From Echinicola strongylocentroti (GTDB taxonomy: Bacteria; Bacteroidota; Bacteroidia; Cytophagales; Cyclobacteriaceae), in the NCBI RefSeq assembly GCF_003260975.1, contig NZ_CP030041.1, forward strand, positions 3,271,001 through 3,335,000: a DNA stretch of 64,000 bases. Direction: 5' to 3'. The notes below the pieces were generated by a model. It ran no database searches. It was not told where the DNA came from and saw only the letters and a list, made by a program, of their open reading frames with translations. Numbering within the stretch: the stretch's first letter is position 1; each line of letters starts with the position of its first letter. The position numbers and the translations under genes are program-made. Positions 8,203 to 18,133 of the stretch are shown here, in pieces.

Positions 8203-8640
8203 TTAGTTGATCAATATTCCAATGGCGGCCCTCAAACCTGCCACATTGGTCACGGCATAATAATCCACCATTCCCTCTAGCCGCACACGGTAAGAGAGGT
8301 TAACCGTATAGCCGGCCCCAATTGCTACATCACTGTCCTTACCGATCAAGCCTCTTACCCGTAGAAAAGCAGGTTCTAGCGGATAATACCTTCCCCCAAG
8401 TGTCACTTGATTGGGCCGGTTATAGTTAAATTCATATCCTCCGGAAAAGGAAATATTATACCAGTGAAAATAGTTGGCTTCGAGTCCTATCTGATAGCGT
8501 TTGATTACTCCTGGGGCATCTGTGCGTGCCAAATCCAATCCTCCAGAAACCAAATAACTGCCTTCGGCCTGCTGTGCCATCACTGCCTGTCCTCCCCACA
8601 GAAATAGTGGGAACGCAAGTAGCATTATCATTTTTTTCAT
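8203..8640 (-). CDS. Small outer-membrane beta-barrel-like protein, hypothetical
   Basis: 145 residues with a signal peptide ([24 protein letters not shown]) and then alternating aromatic/polar strands ([62 protein letters not shown]) expected of an eight-strand outer-membrane barrel. The start at 8640 is chosen because it begins the signal peptide and overlaps the uvrB stop codon as ATGA (8637-8640), suggesting translational coupling. No named family was recognised. Confidence 0.6.
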   Translation of the reverse strand: MKKMIMLLAFPLFLWGGQAVMAQQAEGSYLVSGGLDLARTDAPGVIKRYQIGLEANYFHWYNISFSGGYEFNYNRPNQVTLGGRYYPLEPAFLRVRGLIGKDSDVAIGAGYTVNLSYRVRLEGMVDYYAVTNVAGLRAAIGILIN

Positions 8641-10676
8641 CCATCCATTCGTTTGAGCTCTTCCAGTCGTTTTTTGAGTCCCTGCCACTCATCGCGTAAG
8701 CGCGCCGCTTCCATAAAGTTAAGTTCCTTGGCGGCTTTATCCATTTGCTTTTGTGTTTGGGGGATCAGCTTTTCGAGCTTGTCCTTGCTCAAATATTGTA
8801 CCACGGGATCTGCCGCATAGGCATTTTCTTCCGTAAAGTGATCATCATAGAATTTGGCATTTTTCTTACTGTCTGCCACCTTGGTTTGCCCCATGATTCT
8901 GTCCTTGGACTTGATGACGGTAGTAGGTGTGATGCCATGTTCTTCGTTATAAGCCATTTGGATGCCTCTCCTCCTTTTGGTCTCGTCCATGGCACGCTGC
9001 ATAGACGCCGTCACCCGATCAGCATACATGATCACCCGGCCATTTTCATTCCGCGCTGCACGGCCAATGGTCTGCACCAAACTACGTTCATTTCGAAGGA
9101 AGCCTTCCTTGTCAGCATCCAAAATAGCCACCAAAGACACTTCTGGCAAATCCAAGCCTTCCCGCAGCAGGTTTACCCCCACCAGCACATCGAAAACCCC
9201 AAGACGCAGCTCACGCAAAATCTCTACTCGGTCCAGGGACTTTACTTCGGAGTGGATATAGCGGGACTTGATCCCTGCTCTTTCCAAGAATTTATTGAGC
9301 TCTTCGGCCATTCGTTTGGTAAGGGTGGTCACCAAGATACGATCACCTTTTTTGATCGTCTGGTCGATTTCTTCCAATAAGTCATCTATCTGATCTCCAC
9401 TAGGCCGCACCTCAATCAGCGGATCCAGTAGGCCTGTAGGGCGGATGATCTGTTCGACCACCACACCATCGGTCTGGTTCAGTTCATAATCCGCAGGAGT
9501 GGCACTTACATAGATGACCTGATTGGTCAGGGATTCGAATTCATCAAACTTCAGTGGGCGGTTATCCAAGGCCGAAGGCAGTCGAAAGCCGTATTCCACG
9601 AGGTTTACTTTTCTGGAACGGTCACCTCCCCACATGGCACGTACCTGGGGCACTGTCACGTGACTCTCATCGATCACCAACATATAATCATCCGGAAAGT
9701 AATCCAACAGGCAGAAAGGCCGTGCCCCTGCAGACCTACGGTCAAAATACCGGGAATAGTTCTCCACTCCCGAGCAATAGCCCAATTCCCTGATCATCTC
9801 CAAGTCAAATTCCGTTCGCTCCCTGAGCCTGCTGGCTTCTTCCAGCCGCATGTCTTTTTCGAAAAAAGAAATCTGGCTCATCAGGTCATCCTGAATCTCT
9901 TTAATGGCCACATCTATGGTTTCCTTGCCCGTCACAAAAAGATTGGCCGGGAAAATGGTGATCTGCTTTTCACTGCTGATCCGCTTTCCCGTCTCGGGAT
10001 CAACACGCTGGATGCCCTCGATTTCGTCGCCCCAGAAATAAATCCGATAGGCGAAGTCCGCATAGGCCACAAAGATGTCTACAGTGTCTCCCTTTACCCG
10101 GAAAGTACCATGCTTAAACTCCGCATTGGCACGGCTGTATAGGATGTCCACCAACTGAAACAATAGCTGGTTTCGGGGAATGCGCTGGCCCTCTTCTAGG
10201 TTCACCACATTCTTCCCGAATTCCTCTGGATTACCGATACCATAAATACAAGAAACCGAAGCCACCACAATTACATCCCTTCTACCGCTCAGCAAAGCCG
10301 AAGTGGCACTCAATCGGAGCTTTTCGATTTCCTCATTGATGGACAGGTCTTTTTCGATGTACACACCACTGGTAGGAATAAATGCCTCTGGCTGATAGTA
10401 ATCGTAGTAGGAGATGAAATACTCCACGGCATTGTCCGGAAAAAACTGCTTAAATTCCCCGTACAGCTGTGCTGCCAAGGTTTTGTTATGGCAAAGCACC
10501 AAAGTTGGCCGCTGCACCTCTTGGATAACATTGGCCACGGTGAAGGTCTTCCCCGAACCCGTAACTCCAAGCAGTACCTGCGAGGGCTCTCCACTGGAGA
10601 TTCCTTCGGAAAGGTTTTTGATTGCGTTTGGCTGGTCGCCGGTAGGGCTATAATCTGAGATGATCTTAAAATCCAT
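8637..10676 (-). CDS. uvrB: Excinuclease ABC subunit B
   Basis: 679 residues, full length for UvrB, the damage-verifying helicase of nucleotide excision repair. Visible are the Walker [11 protein letters not shown] (about 39-48), the beta-hairpin region [10 protein letters not shown], the DESHVT helicase motif II, the SATP and TIGRAARN helicase motifs and the C-terminal UVR domain (LRDEWQGL) that recruits UvrC. Its partner uvrA lies at 22997-25836 and is frameshifted in this sequence. uvrB overlaps the next gene by four bases and is preceded 52 bases upstream by the Lnb-like gene on the same strand. Confidence 0.96.
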   Translation of the reverse strand: MDFKIISDYSPTGDQPNAIKNLSEGISSGEPSQVLLGVTGSGKTFTVANVIQEVQRPTLVLCHNKTLAAQLYGEFKQFFPDNAVEYFISYYDYYQPEAFIPTSGVYIEKDLSINEEIEKLRLSATSALLSGRRDVIVVASVSCIYGIGNPEEFGKNVVNLEEGQRIPRNQLLFQLVDILYSRANAEFKHGTFRVKGDTVDIFVAYADFAYRIYFWGDEIEGIQRVDPETGKRISSEKQITIFPANLFVTGKETIDVAIKEIQDDLMSQISFFEKDMRLEEASRLRERTEFDLEMIRELGYCSGVENYSRYFDRRSAGARPFCLLDYFPDDYMLVIDESHVTVPQVRAMWGGDRSRKVNLVEYGFRLPSALDNRPLKFDEFESLTNQVIYVSATPADYELNQTDGVVVEQIIRPTGLLDPLIEVRPSGDQIDDLLEEIDQTIKKGDRILVTTLTKRMAEELNKFLERAGIKSRYIHSEVKSLDRVEILRELRLGVFDVLVGVNLLREGLDLPEVSLVAILDADKEGFLRNERSLVQTIGRAARNENGRVIMYADRVTASMQRAMDETKRRRGIQMAYNEEHGITPTTVIKSKDRIMGQTKVADSKKNAKFYDDHFTEENAYAADPVVQYLSKDKLEKLIPQTQKQMDKAAKELNFMEAARLRDEWQGLKKRLEELKRMDG

Positions 10677-10728
10677 AGTATTTCTTCAGTATCCTTACAC
10701 TAACGTTTTGGGACGGGCAAAAAGTTTT

Positions 10729-11913
10729 TCAGTCCTTGACTATCCGCTTTTGGGCTTTGAACTTTTCCAAATTATAATACAGGAAATTGCTCCGCAAGAT
10801 CACCACCAATATCAGCGGAAGGACACTTGGGTGGAACGATTGCCAGCCCAAAATCCAGAACACCACCGCCGCATCGGCCATGATCAGCGCAAACAACAAA
10901 TACTTTTTGACCCACTGGGCTGGATGCTTCATCCCCAGCCCATACACCAATAGTCCATGAAGGGGAAAAGCCCACAGCAAATTCCAATTGTACTTAGTGG
11001 CCGTATGCTCCGTAAAAAACCAGAGCAATACCACCACAATCCCCACCACCGACAATATCCCAAAGAAAGTCTGGTCAAAGCCAATGAAGAGCTTTTTCTT
11101 TCTAAACCCTATAAAAGTGAGGACCATGAAAAGAATCGCTATCCCCCAAAACAAAAAGTAAGGATTAAAGAAGCTAGGCGCAACAGCTACGGGTGGCAGG
11201 TCCAAAATCGTCCTCTGGCTTTTTACCAGTGGTCTGGTAGGACCATCCCCCACGATCTCCGCTCTGCCAAATGCCGCTTCCATATAATCCGGCAAATACT
11301 GCTTTTCACGTTCACTGGCCTCCACATCGATCACACTGCCCAAGGCCAGGTCAATTCCTAGGTCGCCCCAAGGAAGTGGATACACATATTCATCTATCAA
11401 GTCCCGAAAGGTTACTTCCTCTTCTCCTACAGGGTCGTTCCACTCCAATTGCTTGCCCAGTACAGTCTCCAGCATATCGCGAATCCGCGTGGCACAATTG
11501 TCATAAAAAAAATCATAGCGGTAATAACGGTTGTCCGGCTGGTAATTGACCTGTAGAAATTCCACCATTTTGGCAGTCTGCTGCTCGTTGAGGTCGAGCA
11601 CTTGCTCACGCACCGCCTGCCCCAGATAGTTATAGTGACCAATAAACCGATCATAAGGACTTACTGACAGCCAATAGTCCAATTTACCCCTGGCAAATTT
11701 CATATAGAAACTAGGGTTGAAGTCAAAGGTTCCATAATTATACACCAAGTCCCTGCCCGTTTCCATATCGGTAACCCGCACGGCGCTATGACCAAAGACA
11801 CTGTAAAGTTCTCCGCCTGGTTCACAGGTCAACAGGCTCACCCTATAATTTTTTGCATATAATTGGCTAAAGCCCAATAGGATAATGGTAAAAAGTAAGA
11901 CGGATTTCTTCAT
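10729..11913 (-). CDS. Lnb/DUF4105 domain membrane protein (putative lipoprotein N-acyltransferase)
   Basis: 394 residues: signal peptide (to about 20), a periplasmic DUF4105 domain (about 25-170) and a C-terminal membrane region of about four helices (from 245). The domain carries FGHSAVRV with His42 and YDNCATRIRDM with Cys140, the His/Cys pair expected of an NlpC/P60-like thiol acyltransferase. DUF4105 proteins of Bacteroidota have been linked to N-acylation of lipoproteins (Lnb), filling the role of Lnt. The assignment rests on domain recognition; substrate and activity are inferred. Divergent from the T9SS cargo gene with only about 20 bases between start codons. Confidence 0.7.
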   Translation of the reverse strand: MKKSVLLFTIILLGFSQLYAKNYRVSLLTCEPGGELYSVFGHSAVRVTDMETGRDLVYNYGTFDFNPSFYMKFARGKLDYWLSVSPYDRFIGHYNYLGQAVREQVLDLNEQQTAKMVEFLQVNYQPDNRYYRYDFFYDNCATRIRDMLETVLGKQLEWNDPVGEEEVTFRDLIDEYVYPLPWGDLGIDLALGSVIDVEASEREKQYLPDYMEAAFGRAEIVGDGPTRPLVKSQRTILDLPPVAVAPSFFNPYFLFWGIAILFMVLTFIGFRKKKLFIGFDQTFFGILSVVGIVVVLLWFFTEHTATKYNWNLLWAFPLHGLLVYGLGMKHPAQWVKKYLLFALIMADAAVVFWILGWQSFHPSVLPLILVVILRSNFLYYNLEKFKAQKRIVKD

Positions 11914-11933
11914 TGTCAGACTTATATTTAAGG

Positions 11934-14264
11934 ATGATGTTGTTCAATTTTTTACAACCTGATGACTACACAATATTGGCCAATCAGGCAGGTTTAAATC
12001 CAAAACGAATTTACAAGATATTATTCGTAATTTTCATTGTATCTGGTATATTCTCCACCCCTGTGCATGGTCAAGAAGTCGGTGCTTATCGGACGACTGC
12101 AAGCGGGGATTTTGACCAAGTGGCCATTTGGGAAGTCTATGATGGCAGCAGCTGGGGAACTGCCGGTCGGCCTCCCGAAAATACCAATGACGTTTACGTG
12201 GATTTTGGTCACGAGGTCACCCTCAGCCAAAATGAAAATGTCAAATCACTCTACTTGAATGCAGAAGCGGAGACAGGCGAAAAACTGAATATAAACGGTT
12301 TTGAGCTATCACTCTATGGTAGTCTGAATGCTTTTTCTGGAGCTGCGCCAGGCTCACCCTCGGGAACTTGGAACAATATCGACTGGATCGGCAACAGTGA
12401 AGAGAGCAAACTGGTATTCAGGGGAGGTTCGAGAATCGCTGTGCCGGACGGAGCGTGGAGTGCTTTTTCTGTAAGGAGCCGATATACCGTAGTTTTCGCC
12501 CCCGACCCAGGAGCTGCCCTTACGGTTCAGGAAGCTATCAAGGCCAGTAAGATTGTGATCGCCTCGGGAAGAGTCGTCCAAGAAGCACTAGGAGGAACCT
12601 GCTCCACCTTTTCATTTAATAATGACCCCGCCGTGCCGGGAGCTTATGGTAGCCTTATCATCGAGGCCAATGCCAGCTTGGAGAGCTACTGCAATGAGGG
12701 AATTGTCCAGCGGTCTGCTTCCGTACCAGCCCAAGAAGTCACGATACAGGACGGTGGGACATTGGTACTACATGGCTCAAATCCAGAAATCAATGCGGCC
12801 ACTATCAATCTGATGGGGGAGGTTCGTTATGCTGGTGCTTCAGGAGCACAGGAATTTATCACTAGCACTATGACTGGCGCACAGCAACCAGTAAACTACC
12901 ATGAGGTCACTTTTGAAGGCAACGCAGAAAAAATACTTCCGTCTACACTCATTCTCACCGGAGACATGACCAATACCGGCACAGGAAACATCAAAGCGAA
13001 CACGACATCACTTTCCATAGAAGGACAAGCAGACCAAGAAATCGCCGGTATGGCACTACTCATTAAGGACCTCGAAGTGGACAAGCCAACGGGAAAGGCC
13101 TCCTTTGACAATGACCTTACTATTTTGGATGACTTCATGATGACGGCAGGGGAATTGGATTTTGGTGGAAATGAAATGACCATCAATGTATCCGGATCCG
13201 GGCAGTATCAGTATCTGGCAGGTCAGTGGCATGATCTCCAAGCCCTTCATTACCGCAGCACCCCTCATCCCCTAAACGCCACTAATGCCAGTTTTCCTTT
13301 TGTGGACAAGTATGAAGGAGGGACACGATTACTTCAGCTTGAAGGAAGCAATTTACCCGGTGGCGAAACCCTTTCCATAAATTACACCCAGCTTCCCGGT
13401 GTGGACCATGATGCGGATTTCTTTGACAATGATGGGGCTTGGATACTGTACCAATTGTATAGCTATTTCAGCTTTTCGGGATTTACAGCGGGAAACAGTG
13501 ATATCAATATTCGTATCTCTGCCGATGATCTGGTGGTAGATGATGTGGATGATCTGAGAATAGTCGCTGACCATGAGCCTGCTCCTGGCAGCCATCAAAG
13601 TGGCCTAGACGAAAACGGCATCTTCTGGGCAAGAAGAACCGTAATGCGCAATGAAATAAACAACAATAAGTTCACCATCGGGAGCAATCGTGTGGCCACG
13701 GTCTTGCCCATCGCTTGGTTAAGCTACCAAGGGCAAGCCAGTGGTAACAACAACGTCCTCAAATGGGAGGTAACCACAGACAATCAGGTGAAAGGTTTTA
13801 CGATCTATCGCTCTGCCGATAATGTGGATAACTTTATTCCCATCGGCACGATCATGGCTAAAGGCACCACTGAGCAGGATTTTACCTATCAATTTACGGA
13901 CGAAAATCCACCTTATTATGGATATTGCTATTACAAAATAGCCAGTTTGTCACGTGGAGGCAAAGAGGATTTTACACCGGTCTTCCAAGTGCGAAGAAAC
14001 CCAGCAGCCACCGAACAGGCCATCATTTATCCCAACCCGCACACAGCGGGCAACATCCACTTCGTGATCCCTGACAAAACTGACCGTCGCCTTCATTGGG
14101 AGATACTGAATGCGCAAGGAATGGTGGTGTTTTCACTTGATGGCAGCAGGGAACAGACGCTCCAGCGAGTCAAAGAAAAATTAGCCACCCTTCAAAGGGG
14201 AATTTACATCATTCGTATCCTCGGCGATCGGGAAAACCATACCCTCCGATGGATCAAAAAATGA
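11934..14264 (+). CDS. T9SS type A sorting domain-containing secreted protein
   Basis: About 776 residues. After a hydrophobic signal segment (ILFVIFIVSGIFSTPVHGQ) comes a long beta-rich region with repeated DGGTLVLHG/NATTINLMGEVRYAG-like strands, as in beta-helix surface proteins. The last 80 residues form a type A type IX secretion sorting domain: IIYPNPHTAGNIHF, an ILNAQGMVVFSL strand, LQRGIYIIRI and a basic end. The product is expected to cross the outer membrane via T9SS and be attached to the surface or released. The frame is open from a TTG at 11913, but ATG 11934 (AAGG just before it) is more plausible. No catalytic domain was recognised; a structural or adhesive role is possible. Confidence 0.75.
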   Translation: MMLFNFLQPDDYTILANQAGLNPKRIYKILFVIFIVSGIFSTPVHGQEVGAYRTTASGDFDQVAIWEVYDGSSWGTAGRPPENTNDVYVDFGHEVTLSQNENVKSLYLNAEAETGEKLNINGFELSLYGSLNAFSGAAPGSPSGTWNNIDWIGNSEESKLVFRGGSRIAVPDGAWSAFSVRSRYTVVFAPDPGAALTVQEAIKASKIVIASGRVVQEALGGTCSTFSFNNDPAVPGAYGSLIIEANASLESYCNEGIVQRSASVPAQEVTIQDGGTLVLHGSNPEINAATINLMGEVRYAGASGAQEFITSTMTGAQQPVNYHEVTFEGNAEKILPSTLILTGDMTNTGTGNIKANTTSLSIEGQADQEIAGMALLIKDLEVDKPTGKASFDNDLTILDDFMMTAGELDFGGNEMTINVSGSGQYQYLAGQWHDLQALHYRSTPHPLNATNASFPFVDKYEGGTRLLQLEGSNLPGGETLSINYTQLPGVDHDADFFDNDGAWILYQLYSYFSFSGFTAGNSDINIRISADDLVVDDVDDLRIVADHEPAPGSHQSGLDENGIFWARRTVMRNEINNNKFTIGSNRVATVLPIAWLSYQGQASGNNNVLKWEVTTDNQVKGFTIYRSADNVDNFIPIGTIMAKGTTEQDFTYQFTDENPPYYGYCYYKIASLSRGGKEDFTPVFQVRRNPAATEQAIIYPNPHTAGNIHFVIPDKTDRRLHWEILNAQGMVVFSLDGSREQTLQRVKEKLATLQRGIYIIRILGDRENHTLRWIKK

Positions 14265-14380
14265 CCCGAAATATTTCGTTCGAAAATCTGTCGGACTTTC
14301 CTTTATGCTGGGCGTCAAATTGCTACGTATCATTTTTTACGTTATATTCCTAGACGAATTTTAATGTAAACCCAAATCGT

Positions 14381-15520
14381 ATGAATTTTACCCTGACTGA
14401 AGAACACTTAGCGGTGCAAGCTGCCGCCAAGGATTTTGCCAAAACGGAACTCCTTTCCGGTGTAATAGACCGTGACACCAACGCCACCTTTCCCCATGAA
14501 CAGGTCAAGAAAATGGGAGAACTGGGGTTTTTGGGCATGATGGTCGCTCCTGAATACAATGGAGGAGGGATGGACACCCTTTCGTACGTGCTAGCCTTGG
14601 AAGAAATCTCCAAAATCGACGCTTCCGCCGCCGTGGCCATGTCTGTCAATAATTCATTGGTCTGCTGGGGACTGGAAAAGTATGGCACTGAGCTCCAAAA
14701 GGAAAAATACCTTAAACCTCTGGCAGCAGGGGAGATCTTGGGGGCGTTCTGTCTATCAGAGCCTGAGGCCGGGTCCGATGCCACTTCCCAAAAGACCTCT
14801 GCCGAAAAGAAGGGGGACCATTACATCCTGAACGGCACCAAAAACTGGATCACCAATGGCGGCACCGCCAGCGTGTACTTGGTCATGGCGCAGACCAATC
14901 CATCGCTAAGGCACAAAGGCATCTCCACCTTCATCGTGGAAAAGGACATGGAAGGATTTCAGGTAGGCAAGAAAGAGGATAAGCTGGGAATCCGAGGCTC
15001 CGACACCCATTCACTGATGTTTAACGACGTAAAAGTACCTGTCGAAAATAGAATTGGTGAGGATGGCTTTGGCTTCACCTATGCCATGCACAGCTTGGAC
15101 GGAGGACGAATAGGCATCGCCGCACAGGCATTGGGCATCGCCGCTGGAGCGTATGAACTGGCACTTGACTATTCCAAGGAACGGAAAGCATTTGGAAAAC
15201 CCATCAGTCAACACCAAGCCATCCAGTTTAAGCTGGCCGATATGGCCACTGAGATAGAGGCAGCAAGGCTACTGGTCTGGAAAGCTGCTTGGCTAAAAGA
15301 CCAAGGCAAGTCCTACGCCCAGGCCAGCGCCATGGCAAAATTATACGCTTCTAAGGTCGCTATGGACGTAACCATCGAGGCTGTACAAATTCATGGGGGC
15401 TATGGATTTGTCAAAGAATACCATGTAGAAAGGCTAATGAGGGACGCTAAAATCACCCAGATTTATGAAGGAACAAGCGAAATTCAAAAAATAGTTATAT
15501 CCCGTAATCTATTAAGATAA
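14381..15520 (+). CDS. Acyl-CoA dehydrogenase
   Basis: 379 residues, standard for an FAD-dependent acyl-CoA dehydrogenase introducing the alpha-beta double bond in fatty-acid or branched-chain acyl-CoA breakdown. Signatures: CLSEPEAGSDA (acyl-CoA/FAD binding), NGTKNWITNG, QALGIAAGAYELALDYSKERKAFGKPI, and the catalytic Glu in QIYEGTSEIQ near the C terminus, the position used by short/medium-chain enzymes. Closest in look to butyryl-CoA dehydrogenases. No etfAB or other beta-oxidation gene is adjacent; the next gene, an AraC regulator, lies 139 bases downstream. Confidence 0.9.
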   Translation: MNFTLTEEHLAVQAAAKDFAKTELLSGVIDRDTNATFPHEQVKKMGELGFLGMMVAPEYNGGGMDTLSYVLALEEISKIDASAAVAMSVNNSLVCWGLEKYGTELQKEKYLKPLAAGEILGAFCLSEPEAGSDATSQKTSAEKKGDHYILNGTKNWITNGGTASVYLVMAQTNPSLRHKGISTFIVEKDMEGFQVGKKEDKLGIRGSDTHSLMFNDVKVPVENRIGEDGFGFTYAMHSLDGGRIGIAAQALGIAAGAYELALDYSKERKAFGKPISQHQAIQFKLADMATEIEAARLLVWKAAWLKDQGKSYAQASAMAKLYASKVAMDVTIEAVQIHGGYGFVKEYHVERLMRDAKITQIYEGTSEIQKIVISRNLLR

Positions 15521-15659
15521 AAAATAAAAATCGAAAATCGACGTTGTAACCTACGAAATTTATACGTTAATTCGGTTCTTCTTGAATTTTTCGTTAAATT
15601 TATTATATTTTAATTAAAAAAGTCATACTTTTACAAGTATCAACATAATATTATCTGTC

Positions 15660-16589
15660 ATGGAATATTACAATAAAGTCATAGAATCCGTGGGCGTGCG
15701 GTATACGAGGGGAAACAACTACAAAGTAGAGCGACCTATTACCGTGACGGACTACCTAGAACCGGAAAACACCGTTATTTTATTGCATCAAGGTACATTG
15801 AAATACGGTGATGAACAAGAACTGGTCAATGAGGGAGAGATTCTGTTTGTCCCAGCAGGGAGGGCATGTAAAGTTTCCTTTGGTCAAGCCACCAAGAGAA
15901 ACGAAATGTCCAACAACAGCTTTTTGGAAAACAAAAAGAAACACCTACAATCCGTTAGTTTTAAAGACATCAAAACCATTGAAGAGGACTGTGTTACTTT
16001 AGTGACTTTCGAAGCAAAGGTTTTTGATGTGGTCAATTTCTTTAACTCACTGGGCATTCCTCCATTTATCATTCGCTTTAATGATCGTTTGGCTTCTATT
16101 ATTGAGGATGTGGTCAAAGAATCCGAGCAAAACATCCCCGGCAAGGAGCGTGTCATTAAGATCCACACCGAGTTATTGGTAGTGGAGCTGGTAAGGCATA
16201 TCTTGAAAAACCGTCTGTTTGTGGAAGAAATGTCCACCAATAGCACCTACTTCAAAGATCCGCGTTTGATCGATATGTTTAATTATATCAAGAAAAACAT
16301 CGGTGGAGATCTTTCCAATAAGGTGTTGGCCAAGGTAGCCAACGTTTCCGAGGATTATGTAGGCCAATACTTCAAGATGCTGACAGGCATCAATCCACAA
16401 GATTACATCGAATACCAGCGCATGGAAGCCGCTGTCGAACTACTCCGGACTACCAAGAAAAGCATTCGAGATATTGGCAAAGAGGTCGGCTACAAAGATA
16501 CCGCTTACTTCTGCCGAAGATTTAAAATGATGTATGGCTTGCCAGCAGGGAAGATGAGAAGAAGAGAATCACTAATTAACGTTCAGTGA
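15660..16589 (+). CDS. AraC family transcriptional regulator
   Basis: 309 residues with an N-terminal cupin-like sensing domain (about 15-100, LLHQGTLKYGDEQELVNEGEILFVPAG) and a C-terminal double helix-turn-helix AraC domain (about 205-300; LAKVANVSEDYVGQYFKMLTG and IRDIGKEVGYKDTAYFCRRFKMMYG). The effector and targets are unknown. The gene is preceded by an AT-rich, apparently non-coding 139 bases. Its last 18 bases overlap the 3' end of the convergent, frameshifted GGGP synthase gene. Confidence 0.85.
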   Translation: MEYYNKVIESVGVRYTRGNNYKVERPITVTDYLEPENTVILLHQGTLKYGDEQELVNEGEILFVPAGRACKVSFGQATKRNEMSNNSFLENKKKHLQSVSFKDIKTIEEDCVTLVTFEAKVFDVVNFFNSLGIPPFIIRFNDRLASIIEDVVKESEQNIPGKERVIKIHTELLVVELVRHILKNRLFVEEMSTNSTYFKDPRLIDMFNYIKKNIGGDLSNKVLAKVANVSEDYVGQYFKMLTGINPQDYIEYQRMEAAVELLRTTKKSIRDIGKEVGYKDTAYFCRRFKMMYGLPAGKMRRRESLINVQ

Positions 16590-17356
16590 TAAGTTATAAA
16601 CATTAGCTAAGTCCATCACCTCGGTCAATAGACCGGGGTTTTTTTCTGGCCCATTTCCAAGGACAATAAGATCCGCTCCCGCTTCCCAAGCATCTCTGGC
16701 CTTATCCACTGAGTCGATTCCTCCCCCTACTATCACGGGGCAGTCCACTTGCTGGCCAACGGCCTTGATCACCCCTTGCCCACAGGGCATGAAGCGCCAC
16801 TTCCTGCATCAAGGAAAAAGTATTGTAATCCCAAAAATTGACCGGCCATGGCCGTAGCTACCGCCAATGCCGGCTTATCATTGGGCAGCGGTATCGTCTG
16901 GCTAATATAACTGGCACTGGTAATCTGCCCGTCATTCACCAACATGTATCCTGTGGGAAGCACTTCCAAAGAAGACCTGCCCAATAAAGGAGCCGCCGTC
17001 ACTTGCTGACCAATAAGTAGCTCTGGGTTCCTTCCGGAAATCAAGGACAAAAAGAGGATGCCATCTGCTCGGTCGGTTACTTGGATGACATTACCTGGAA
17101 ATAGCACCACGGGGATCTTGCTACTGCCCTCCCTTATTTTCTGGATAATGGTATCCATGTTTTGCTCATTGATCAAGCTCCCTCCCAGAAAGAAAAAATC
17201 TATGCGGTGTTCATCAGCTATGGTCACCAGTTTCTCAAGCTTCCCTTCGCCATCATATTTTTCAGGGTCGATCAGCAAGGCCACCCCTTTTTTACCTGTC
17301 CGGTGAAGGTGCCTTAACTTATCGGCAATTAATGTATTATTTCTTCTTTGCATCAT
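16572..17356 (-). pseudogene. Geranylgeranylglyceryl/heptaprenylglyceryl phosphate synthase, frameshifted
   Basis: A TIM-barrel prenyltransferase of the PcrB/GGGPS family, which attaches a polyprenyl chain to sn-glycerol 1-phosphate. The first frame (17356 to about 16776) gives ALLIDPEKYDG, FFFLGGSL, LFPGN and YFFLDAGSGA, then runs into a stop; the family continues in the next frame with GVIKAVGQQVDCPVIVGGGIDSVDKARDAWEAGADLIVLGNG to 16572. One G appears to be missing in the run of four G (minus strand, 16772-16775): adding it joins ...PVGKG-VIKAV in frame. Everything else is intact, so a sequencing error is as likely as a real mutation. The start ATGATG overlaps the end of the upstream gene. 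Confidence 0.75.
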
Positions 17357-17702
17357 TGGCTTGCTTGGACAGCACATCGACTAATTTCGCCTGGCCCAGA
17401 GATAGCGCTACCATAAAGAGCCGCTTGCCCAAACTTCCCGCCAAGGAAGATTTCTTGGCCTTTGGCTGCTTCACATGGTCGGATGATGATGCGCTCTGCT
17501 CTCCTTTTTGCTTCTTGGCCTTATGTTTTTTCTTCTTGCCTCCCTTGAACAATTTCTTCGTTCCATATACCAGCATGCTACCAGCGACTACCGCTCCACC
17601 TACTTTTGCCCAAGACACAGACTCCTCTTTCAAGACAACTAATTGATGGTCCAGCTGCTTTTCAAGGTCTTCAGCTTGTTTTTTTAAATCTGATTTACTC
17701 AT
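17337..17702 (-). CDS. Small basic membrane-associated hypothetical protein
   Basis: About 121 residues: a coiled-coil N terminus (LKKQAEDLEKQLDHQLVVLKEE), one short hydrophobic segment (VGGAVVAGSMLVYGTKKLF) and a strongly Lys-rich C-terminal half. The GTG at 17711 and ATGs at 17708 and 17702 are possible starts; ATG 17702 begins MSKSDLKK. It overlaps the holin-like gene upstream by eight bases and the GGGP synthase gene downstream by about 20, so the three form a tight operon. The pattern (soluble coiled coil plus glycine-rich helix) is like YtxH/DUF883-type envelope stress proteins. No specific function known. Confidence 0.6.
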   Translation of the reverse strand: MSKSDLKKQAEDLEKQLDHQLVVLKEESVSWAKVGGAVVAGSMLVYGTKKLFKGGKKKKHKAKKQKGEQSASSSDHVKQPKAKKSSLAGSLGKRLFMVALSLGQAKLVDVLSKQANDAKKK

Positions 17703-18057
17703 TGTCATCACTGTTTTTTTTTCGAAAGAAGAGGAAAGTGTTCAGCACAAGGCCAATGTTCTTTTGGATTCCTTTGGAATCTTTAATGATATACAGAAAA
17801 ACAAGGAGCCCGACATATATCAAACCTACATACAAAAAGCCCAGGGAATTGGAATAAGTAAGCTCTGCAAAATAAAATGCTAAAGCGATACTGCCAAAAA
17901 GCAGGATCAATACGGAGACAATCACCATCATGGAAAGAATGGCTACCCTTGTAATGACGGCTGACAATTCGTCTTGCAGATCATTTTTGAGCATCTGGAT
18001 CTTTACTTCGATGAGCCTTTTTACTGTATTGATTATTTCAGAGAAGTTAAGCATCAT
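17695..18057 (-). CDS. Phage-holin-family-like (Phage_holin_3_6) inner-membrane protein
   Basis: 120 residues with an amphipathic N-terminal helix (IINTVKRLIEVKIQMLKNDLQDEL) and two transmembrane helices (about 38-65 and 75-95). This layout is that of the putative Actinobacteriophage holin III superfamily, which in Bacteroidota chromosomes is a housekeeping membrane protein and not a lysis gene. It is the first gene of the operon with the small basic protein and GGGP synthase. ATG at 18057 and 18054 are adjacent possible starts. No other phage genes are nearby. Confidence 0.65.
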   Translation of the reverse strand: MMLNFSEIINTVKRLIEVKIQMLKNDLQDELSAVITRVAILSMMVIVSVLILLFGSIALAFYFAELTYSNSLGFLYVGLIYVGLLVFLYIIKDSKGIQKNIGLVLNTFLFFRKKNSDDNE

Positions 18058-18133
18058 AGTTCGGTTATAATGAAAAATAATTTCTGTGCGTTAAATTCAA
18101 TACAATATACATCAAAAACCATGCTTTAAAAAT

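Noticed and set aside
11913..11936. TTG at 11913 as start of the T9SS protein
   Set aside because: It lies two bases from the start of a divergent gene and adds only seven residues; ATG 11934 preceded by AAGG is better.
17695..18057. Prophage indicated by a holin-family gene
   Set aside because: The protein is a common housekeeping membrane protein in Bacteroidota; no integrase, capsid, tail or lysin gene is near.
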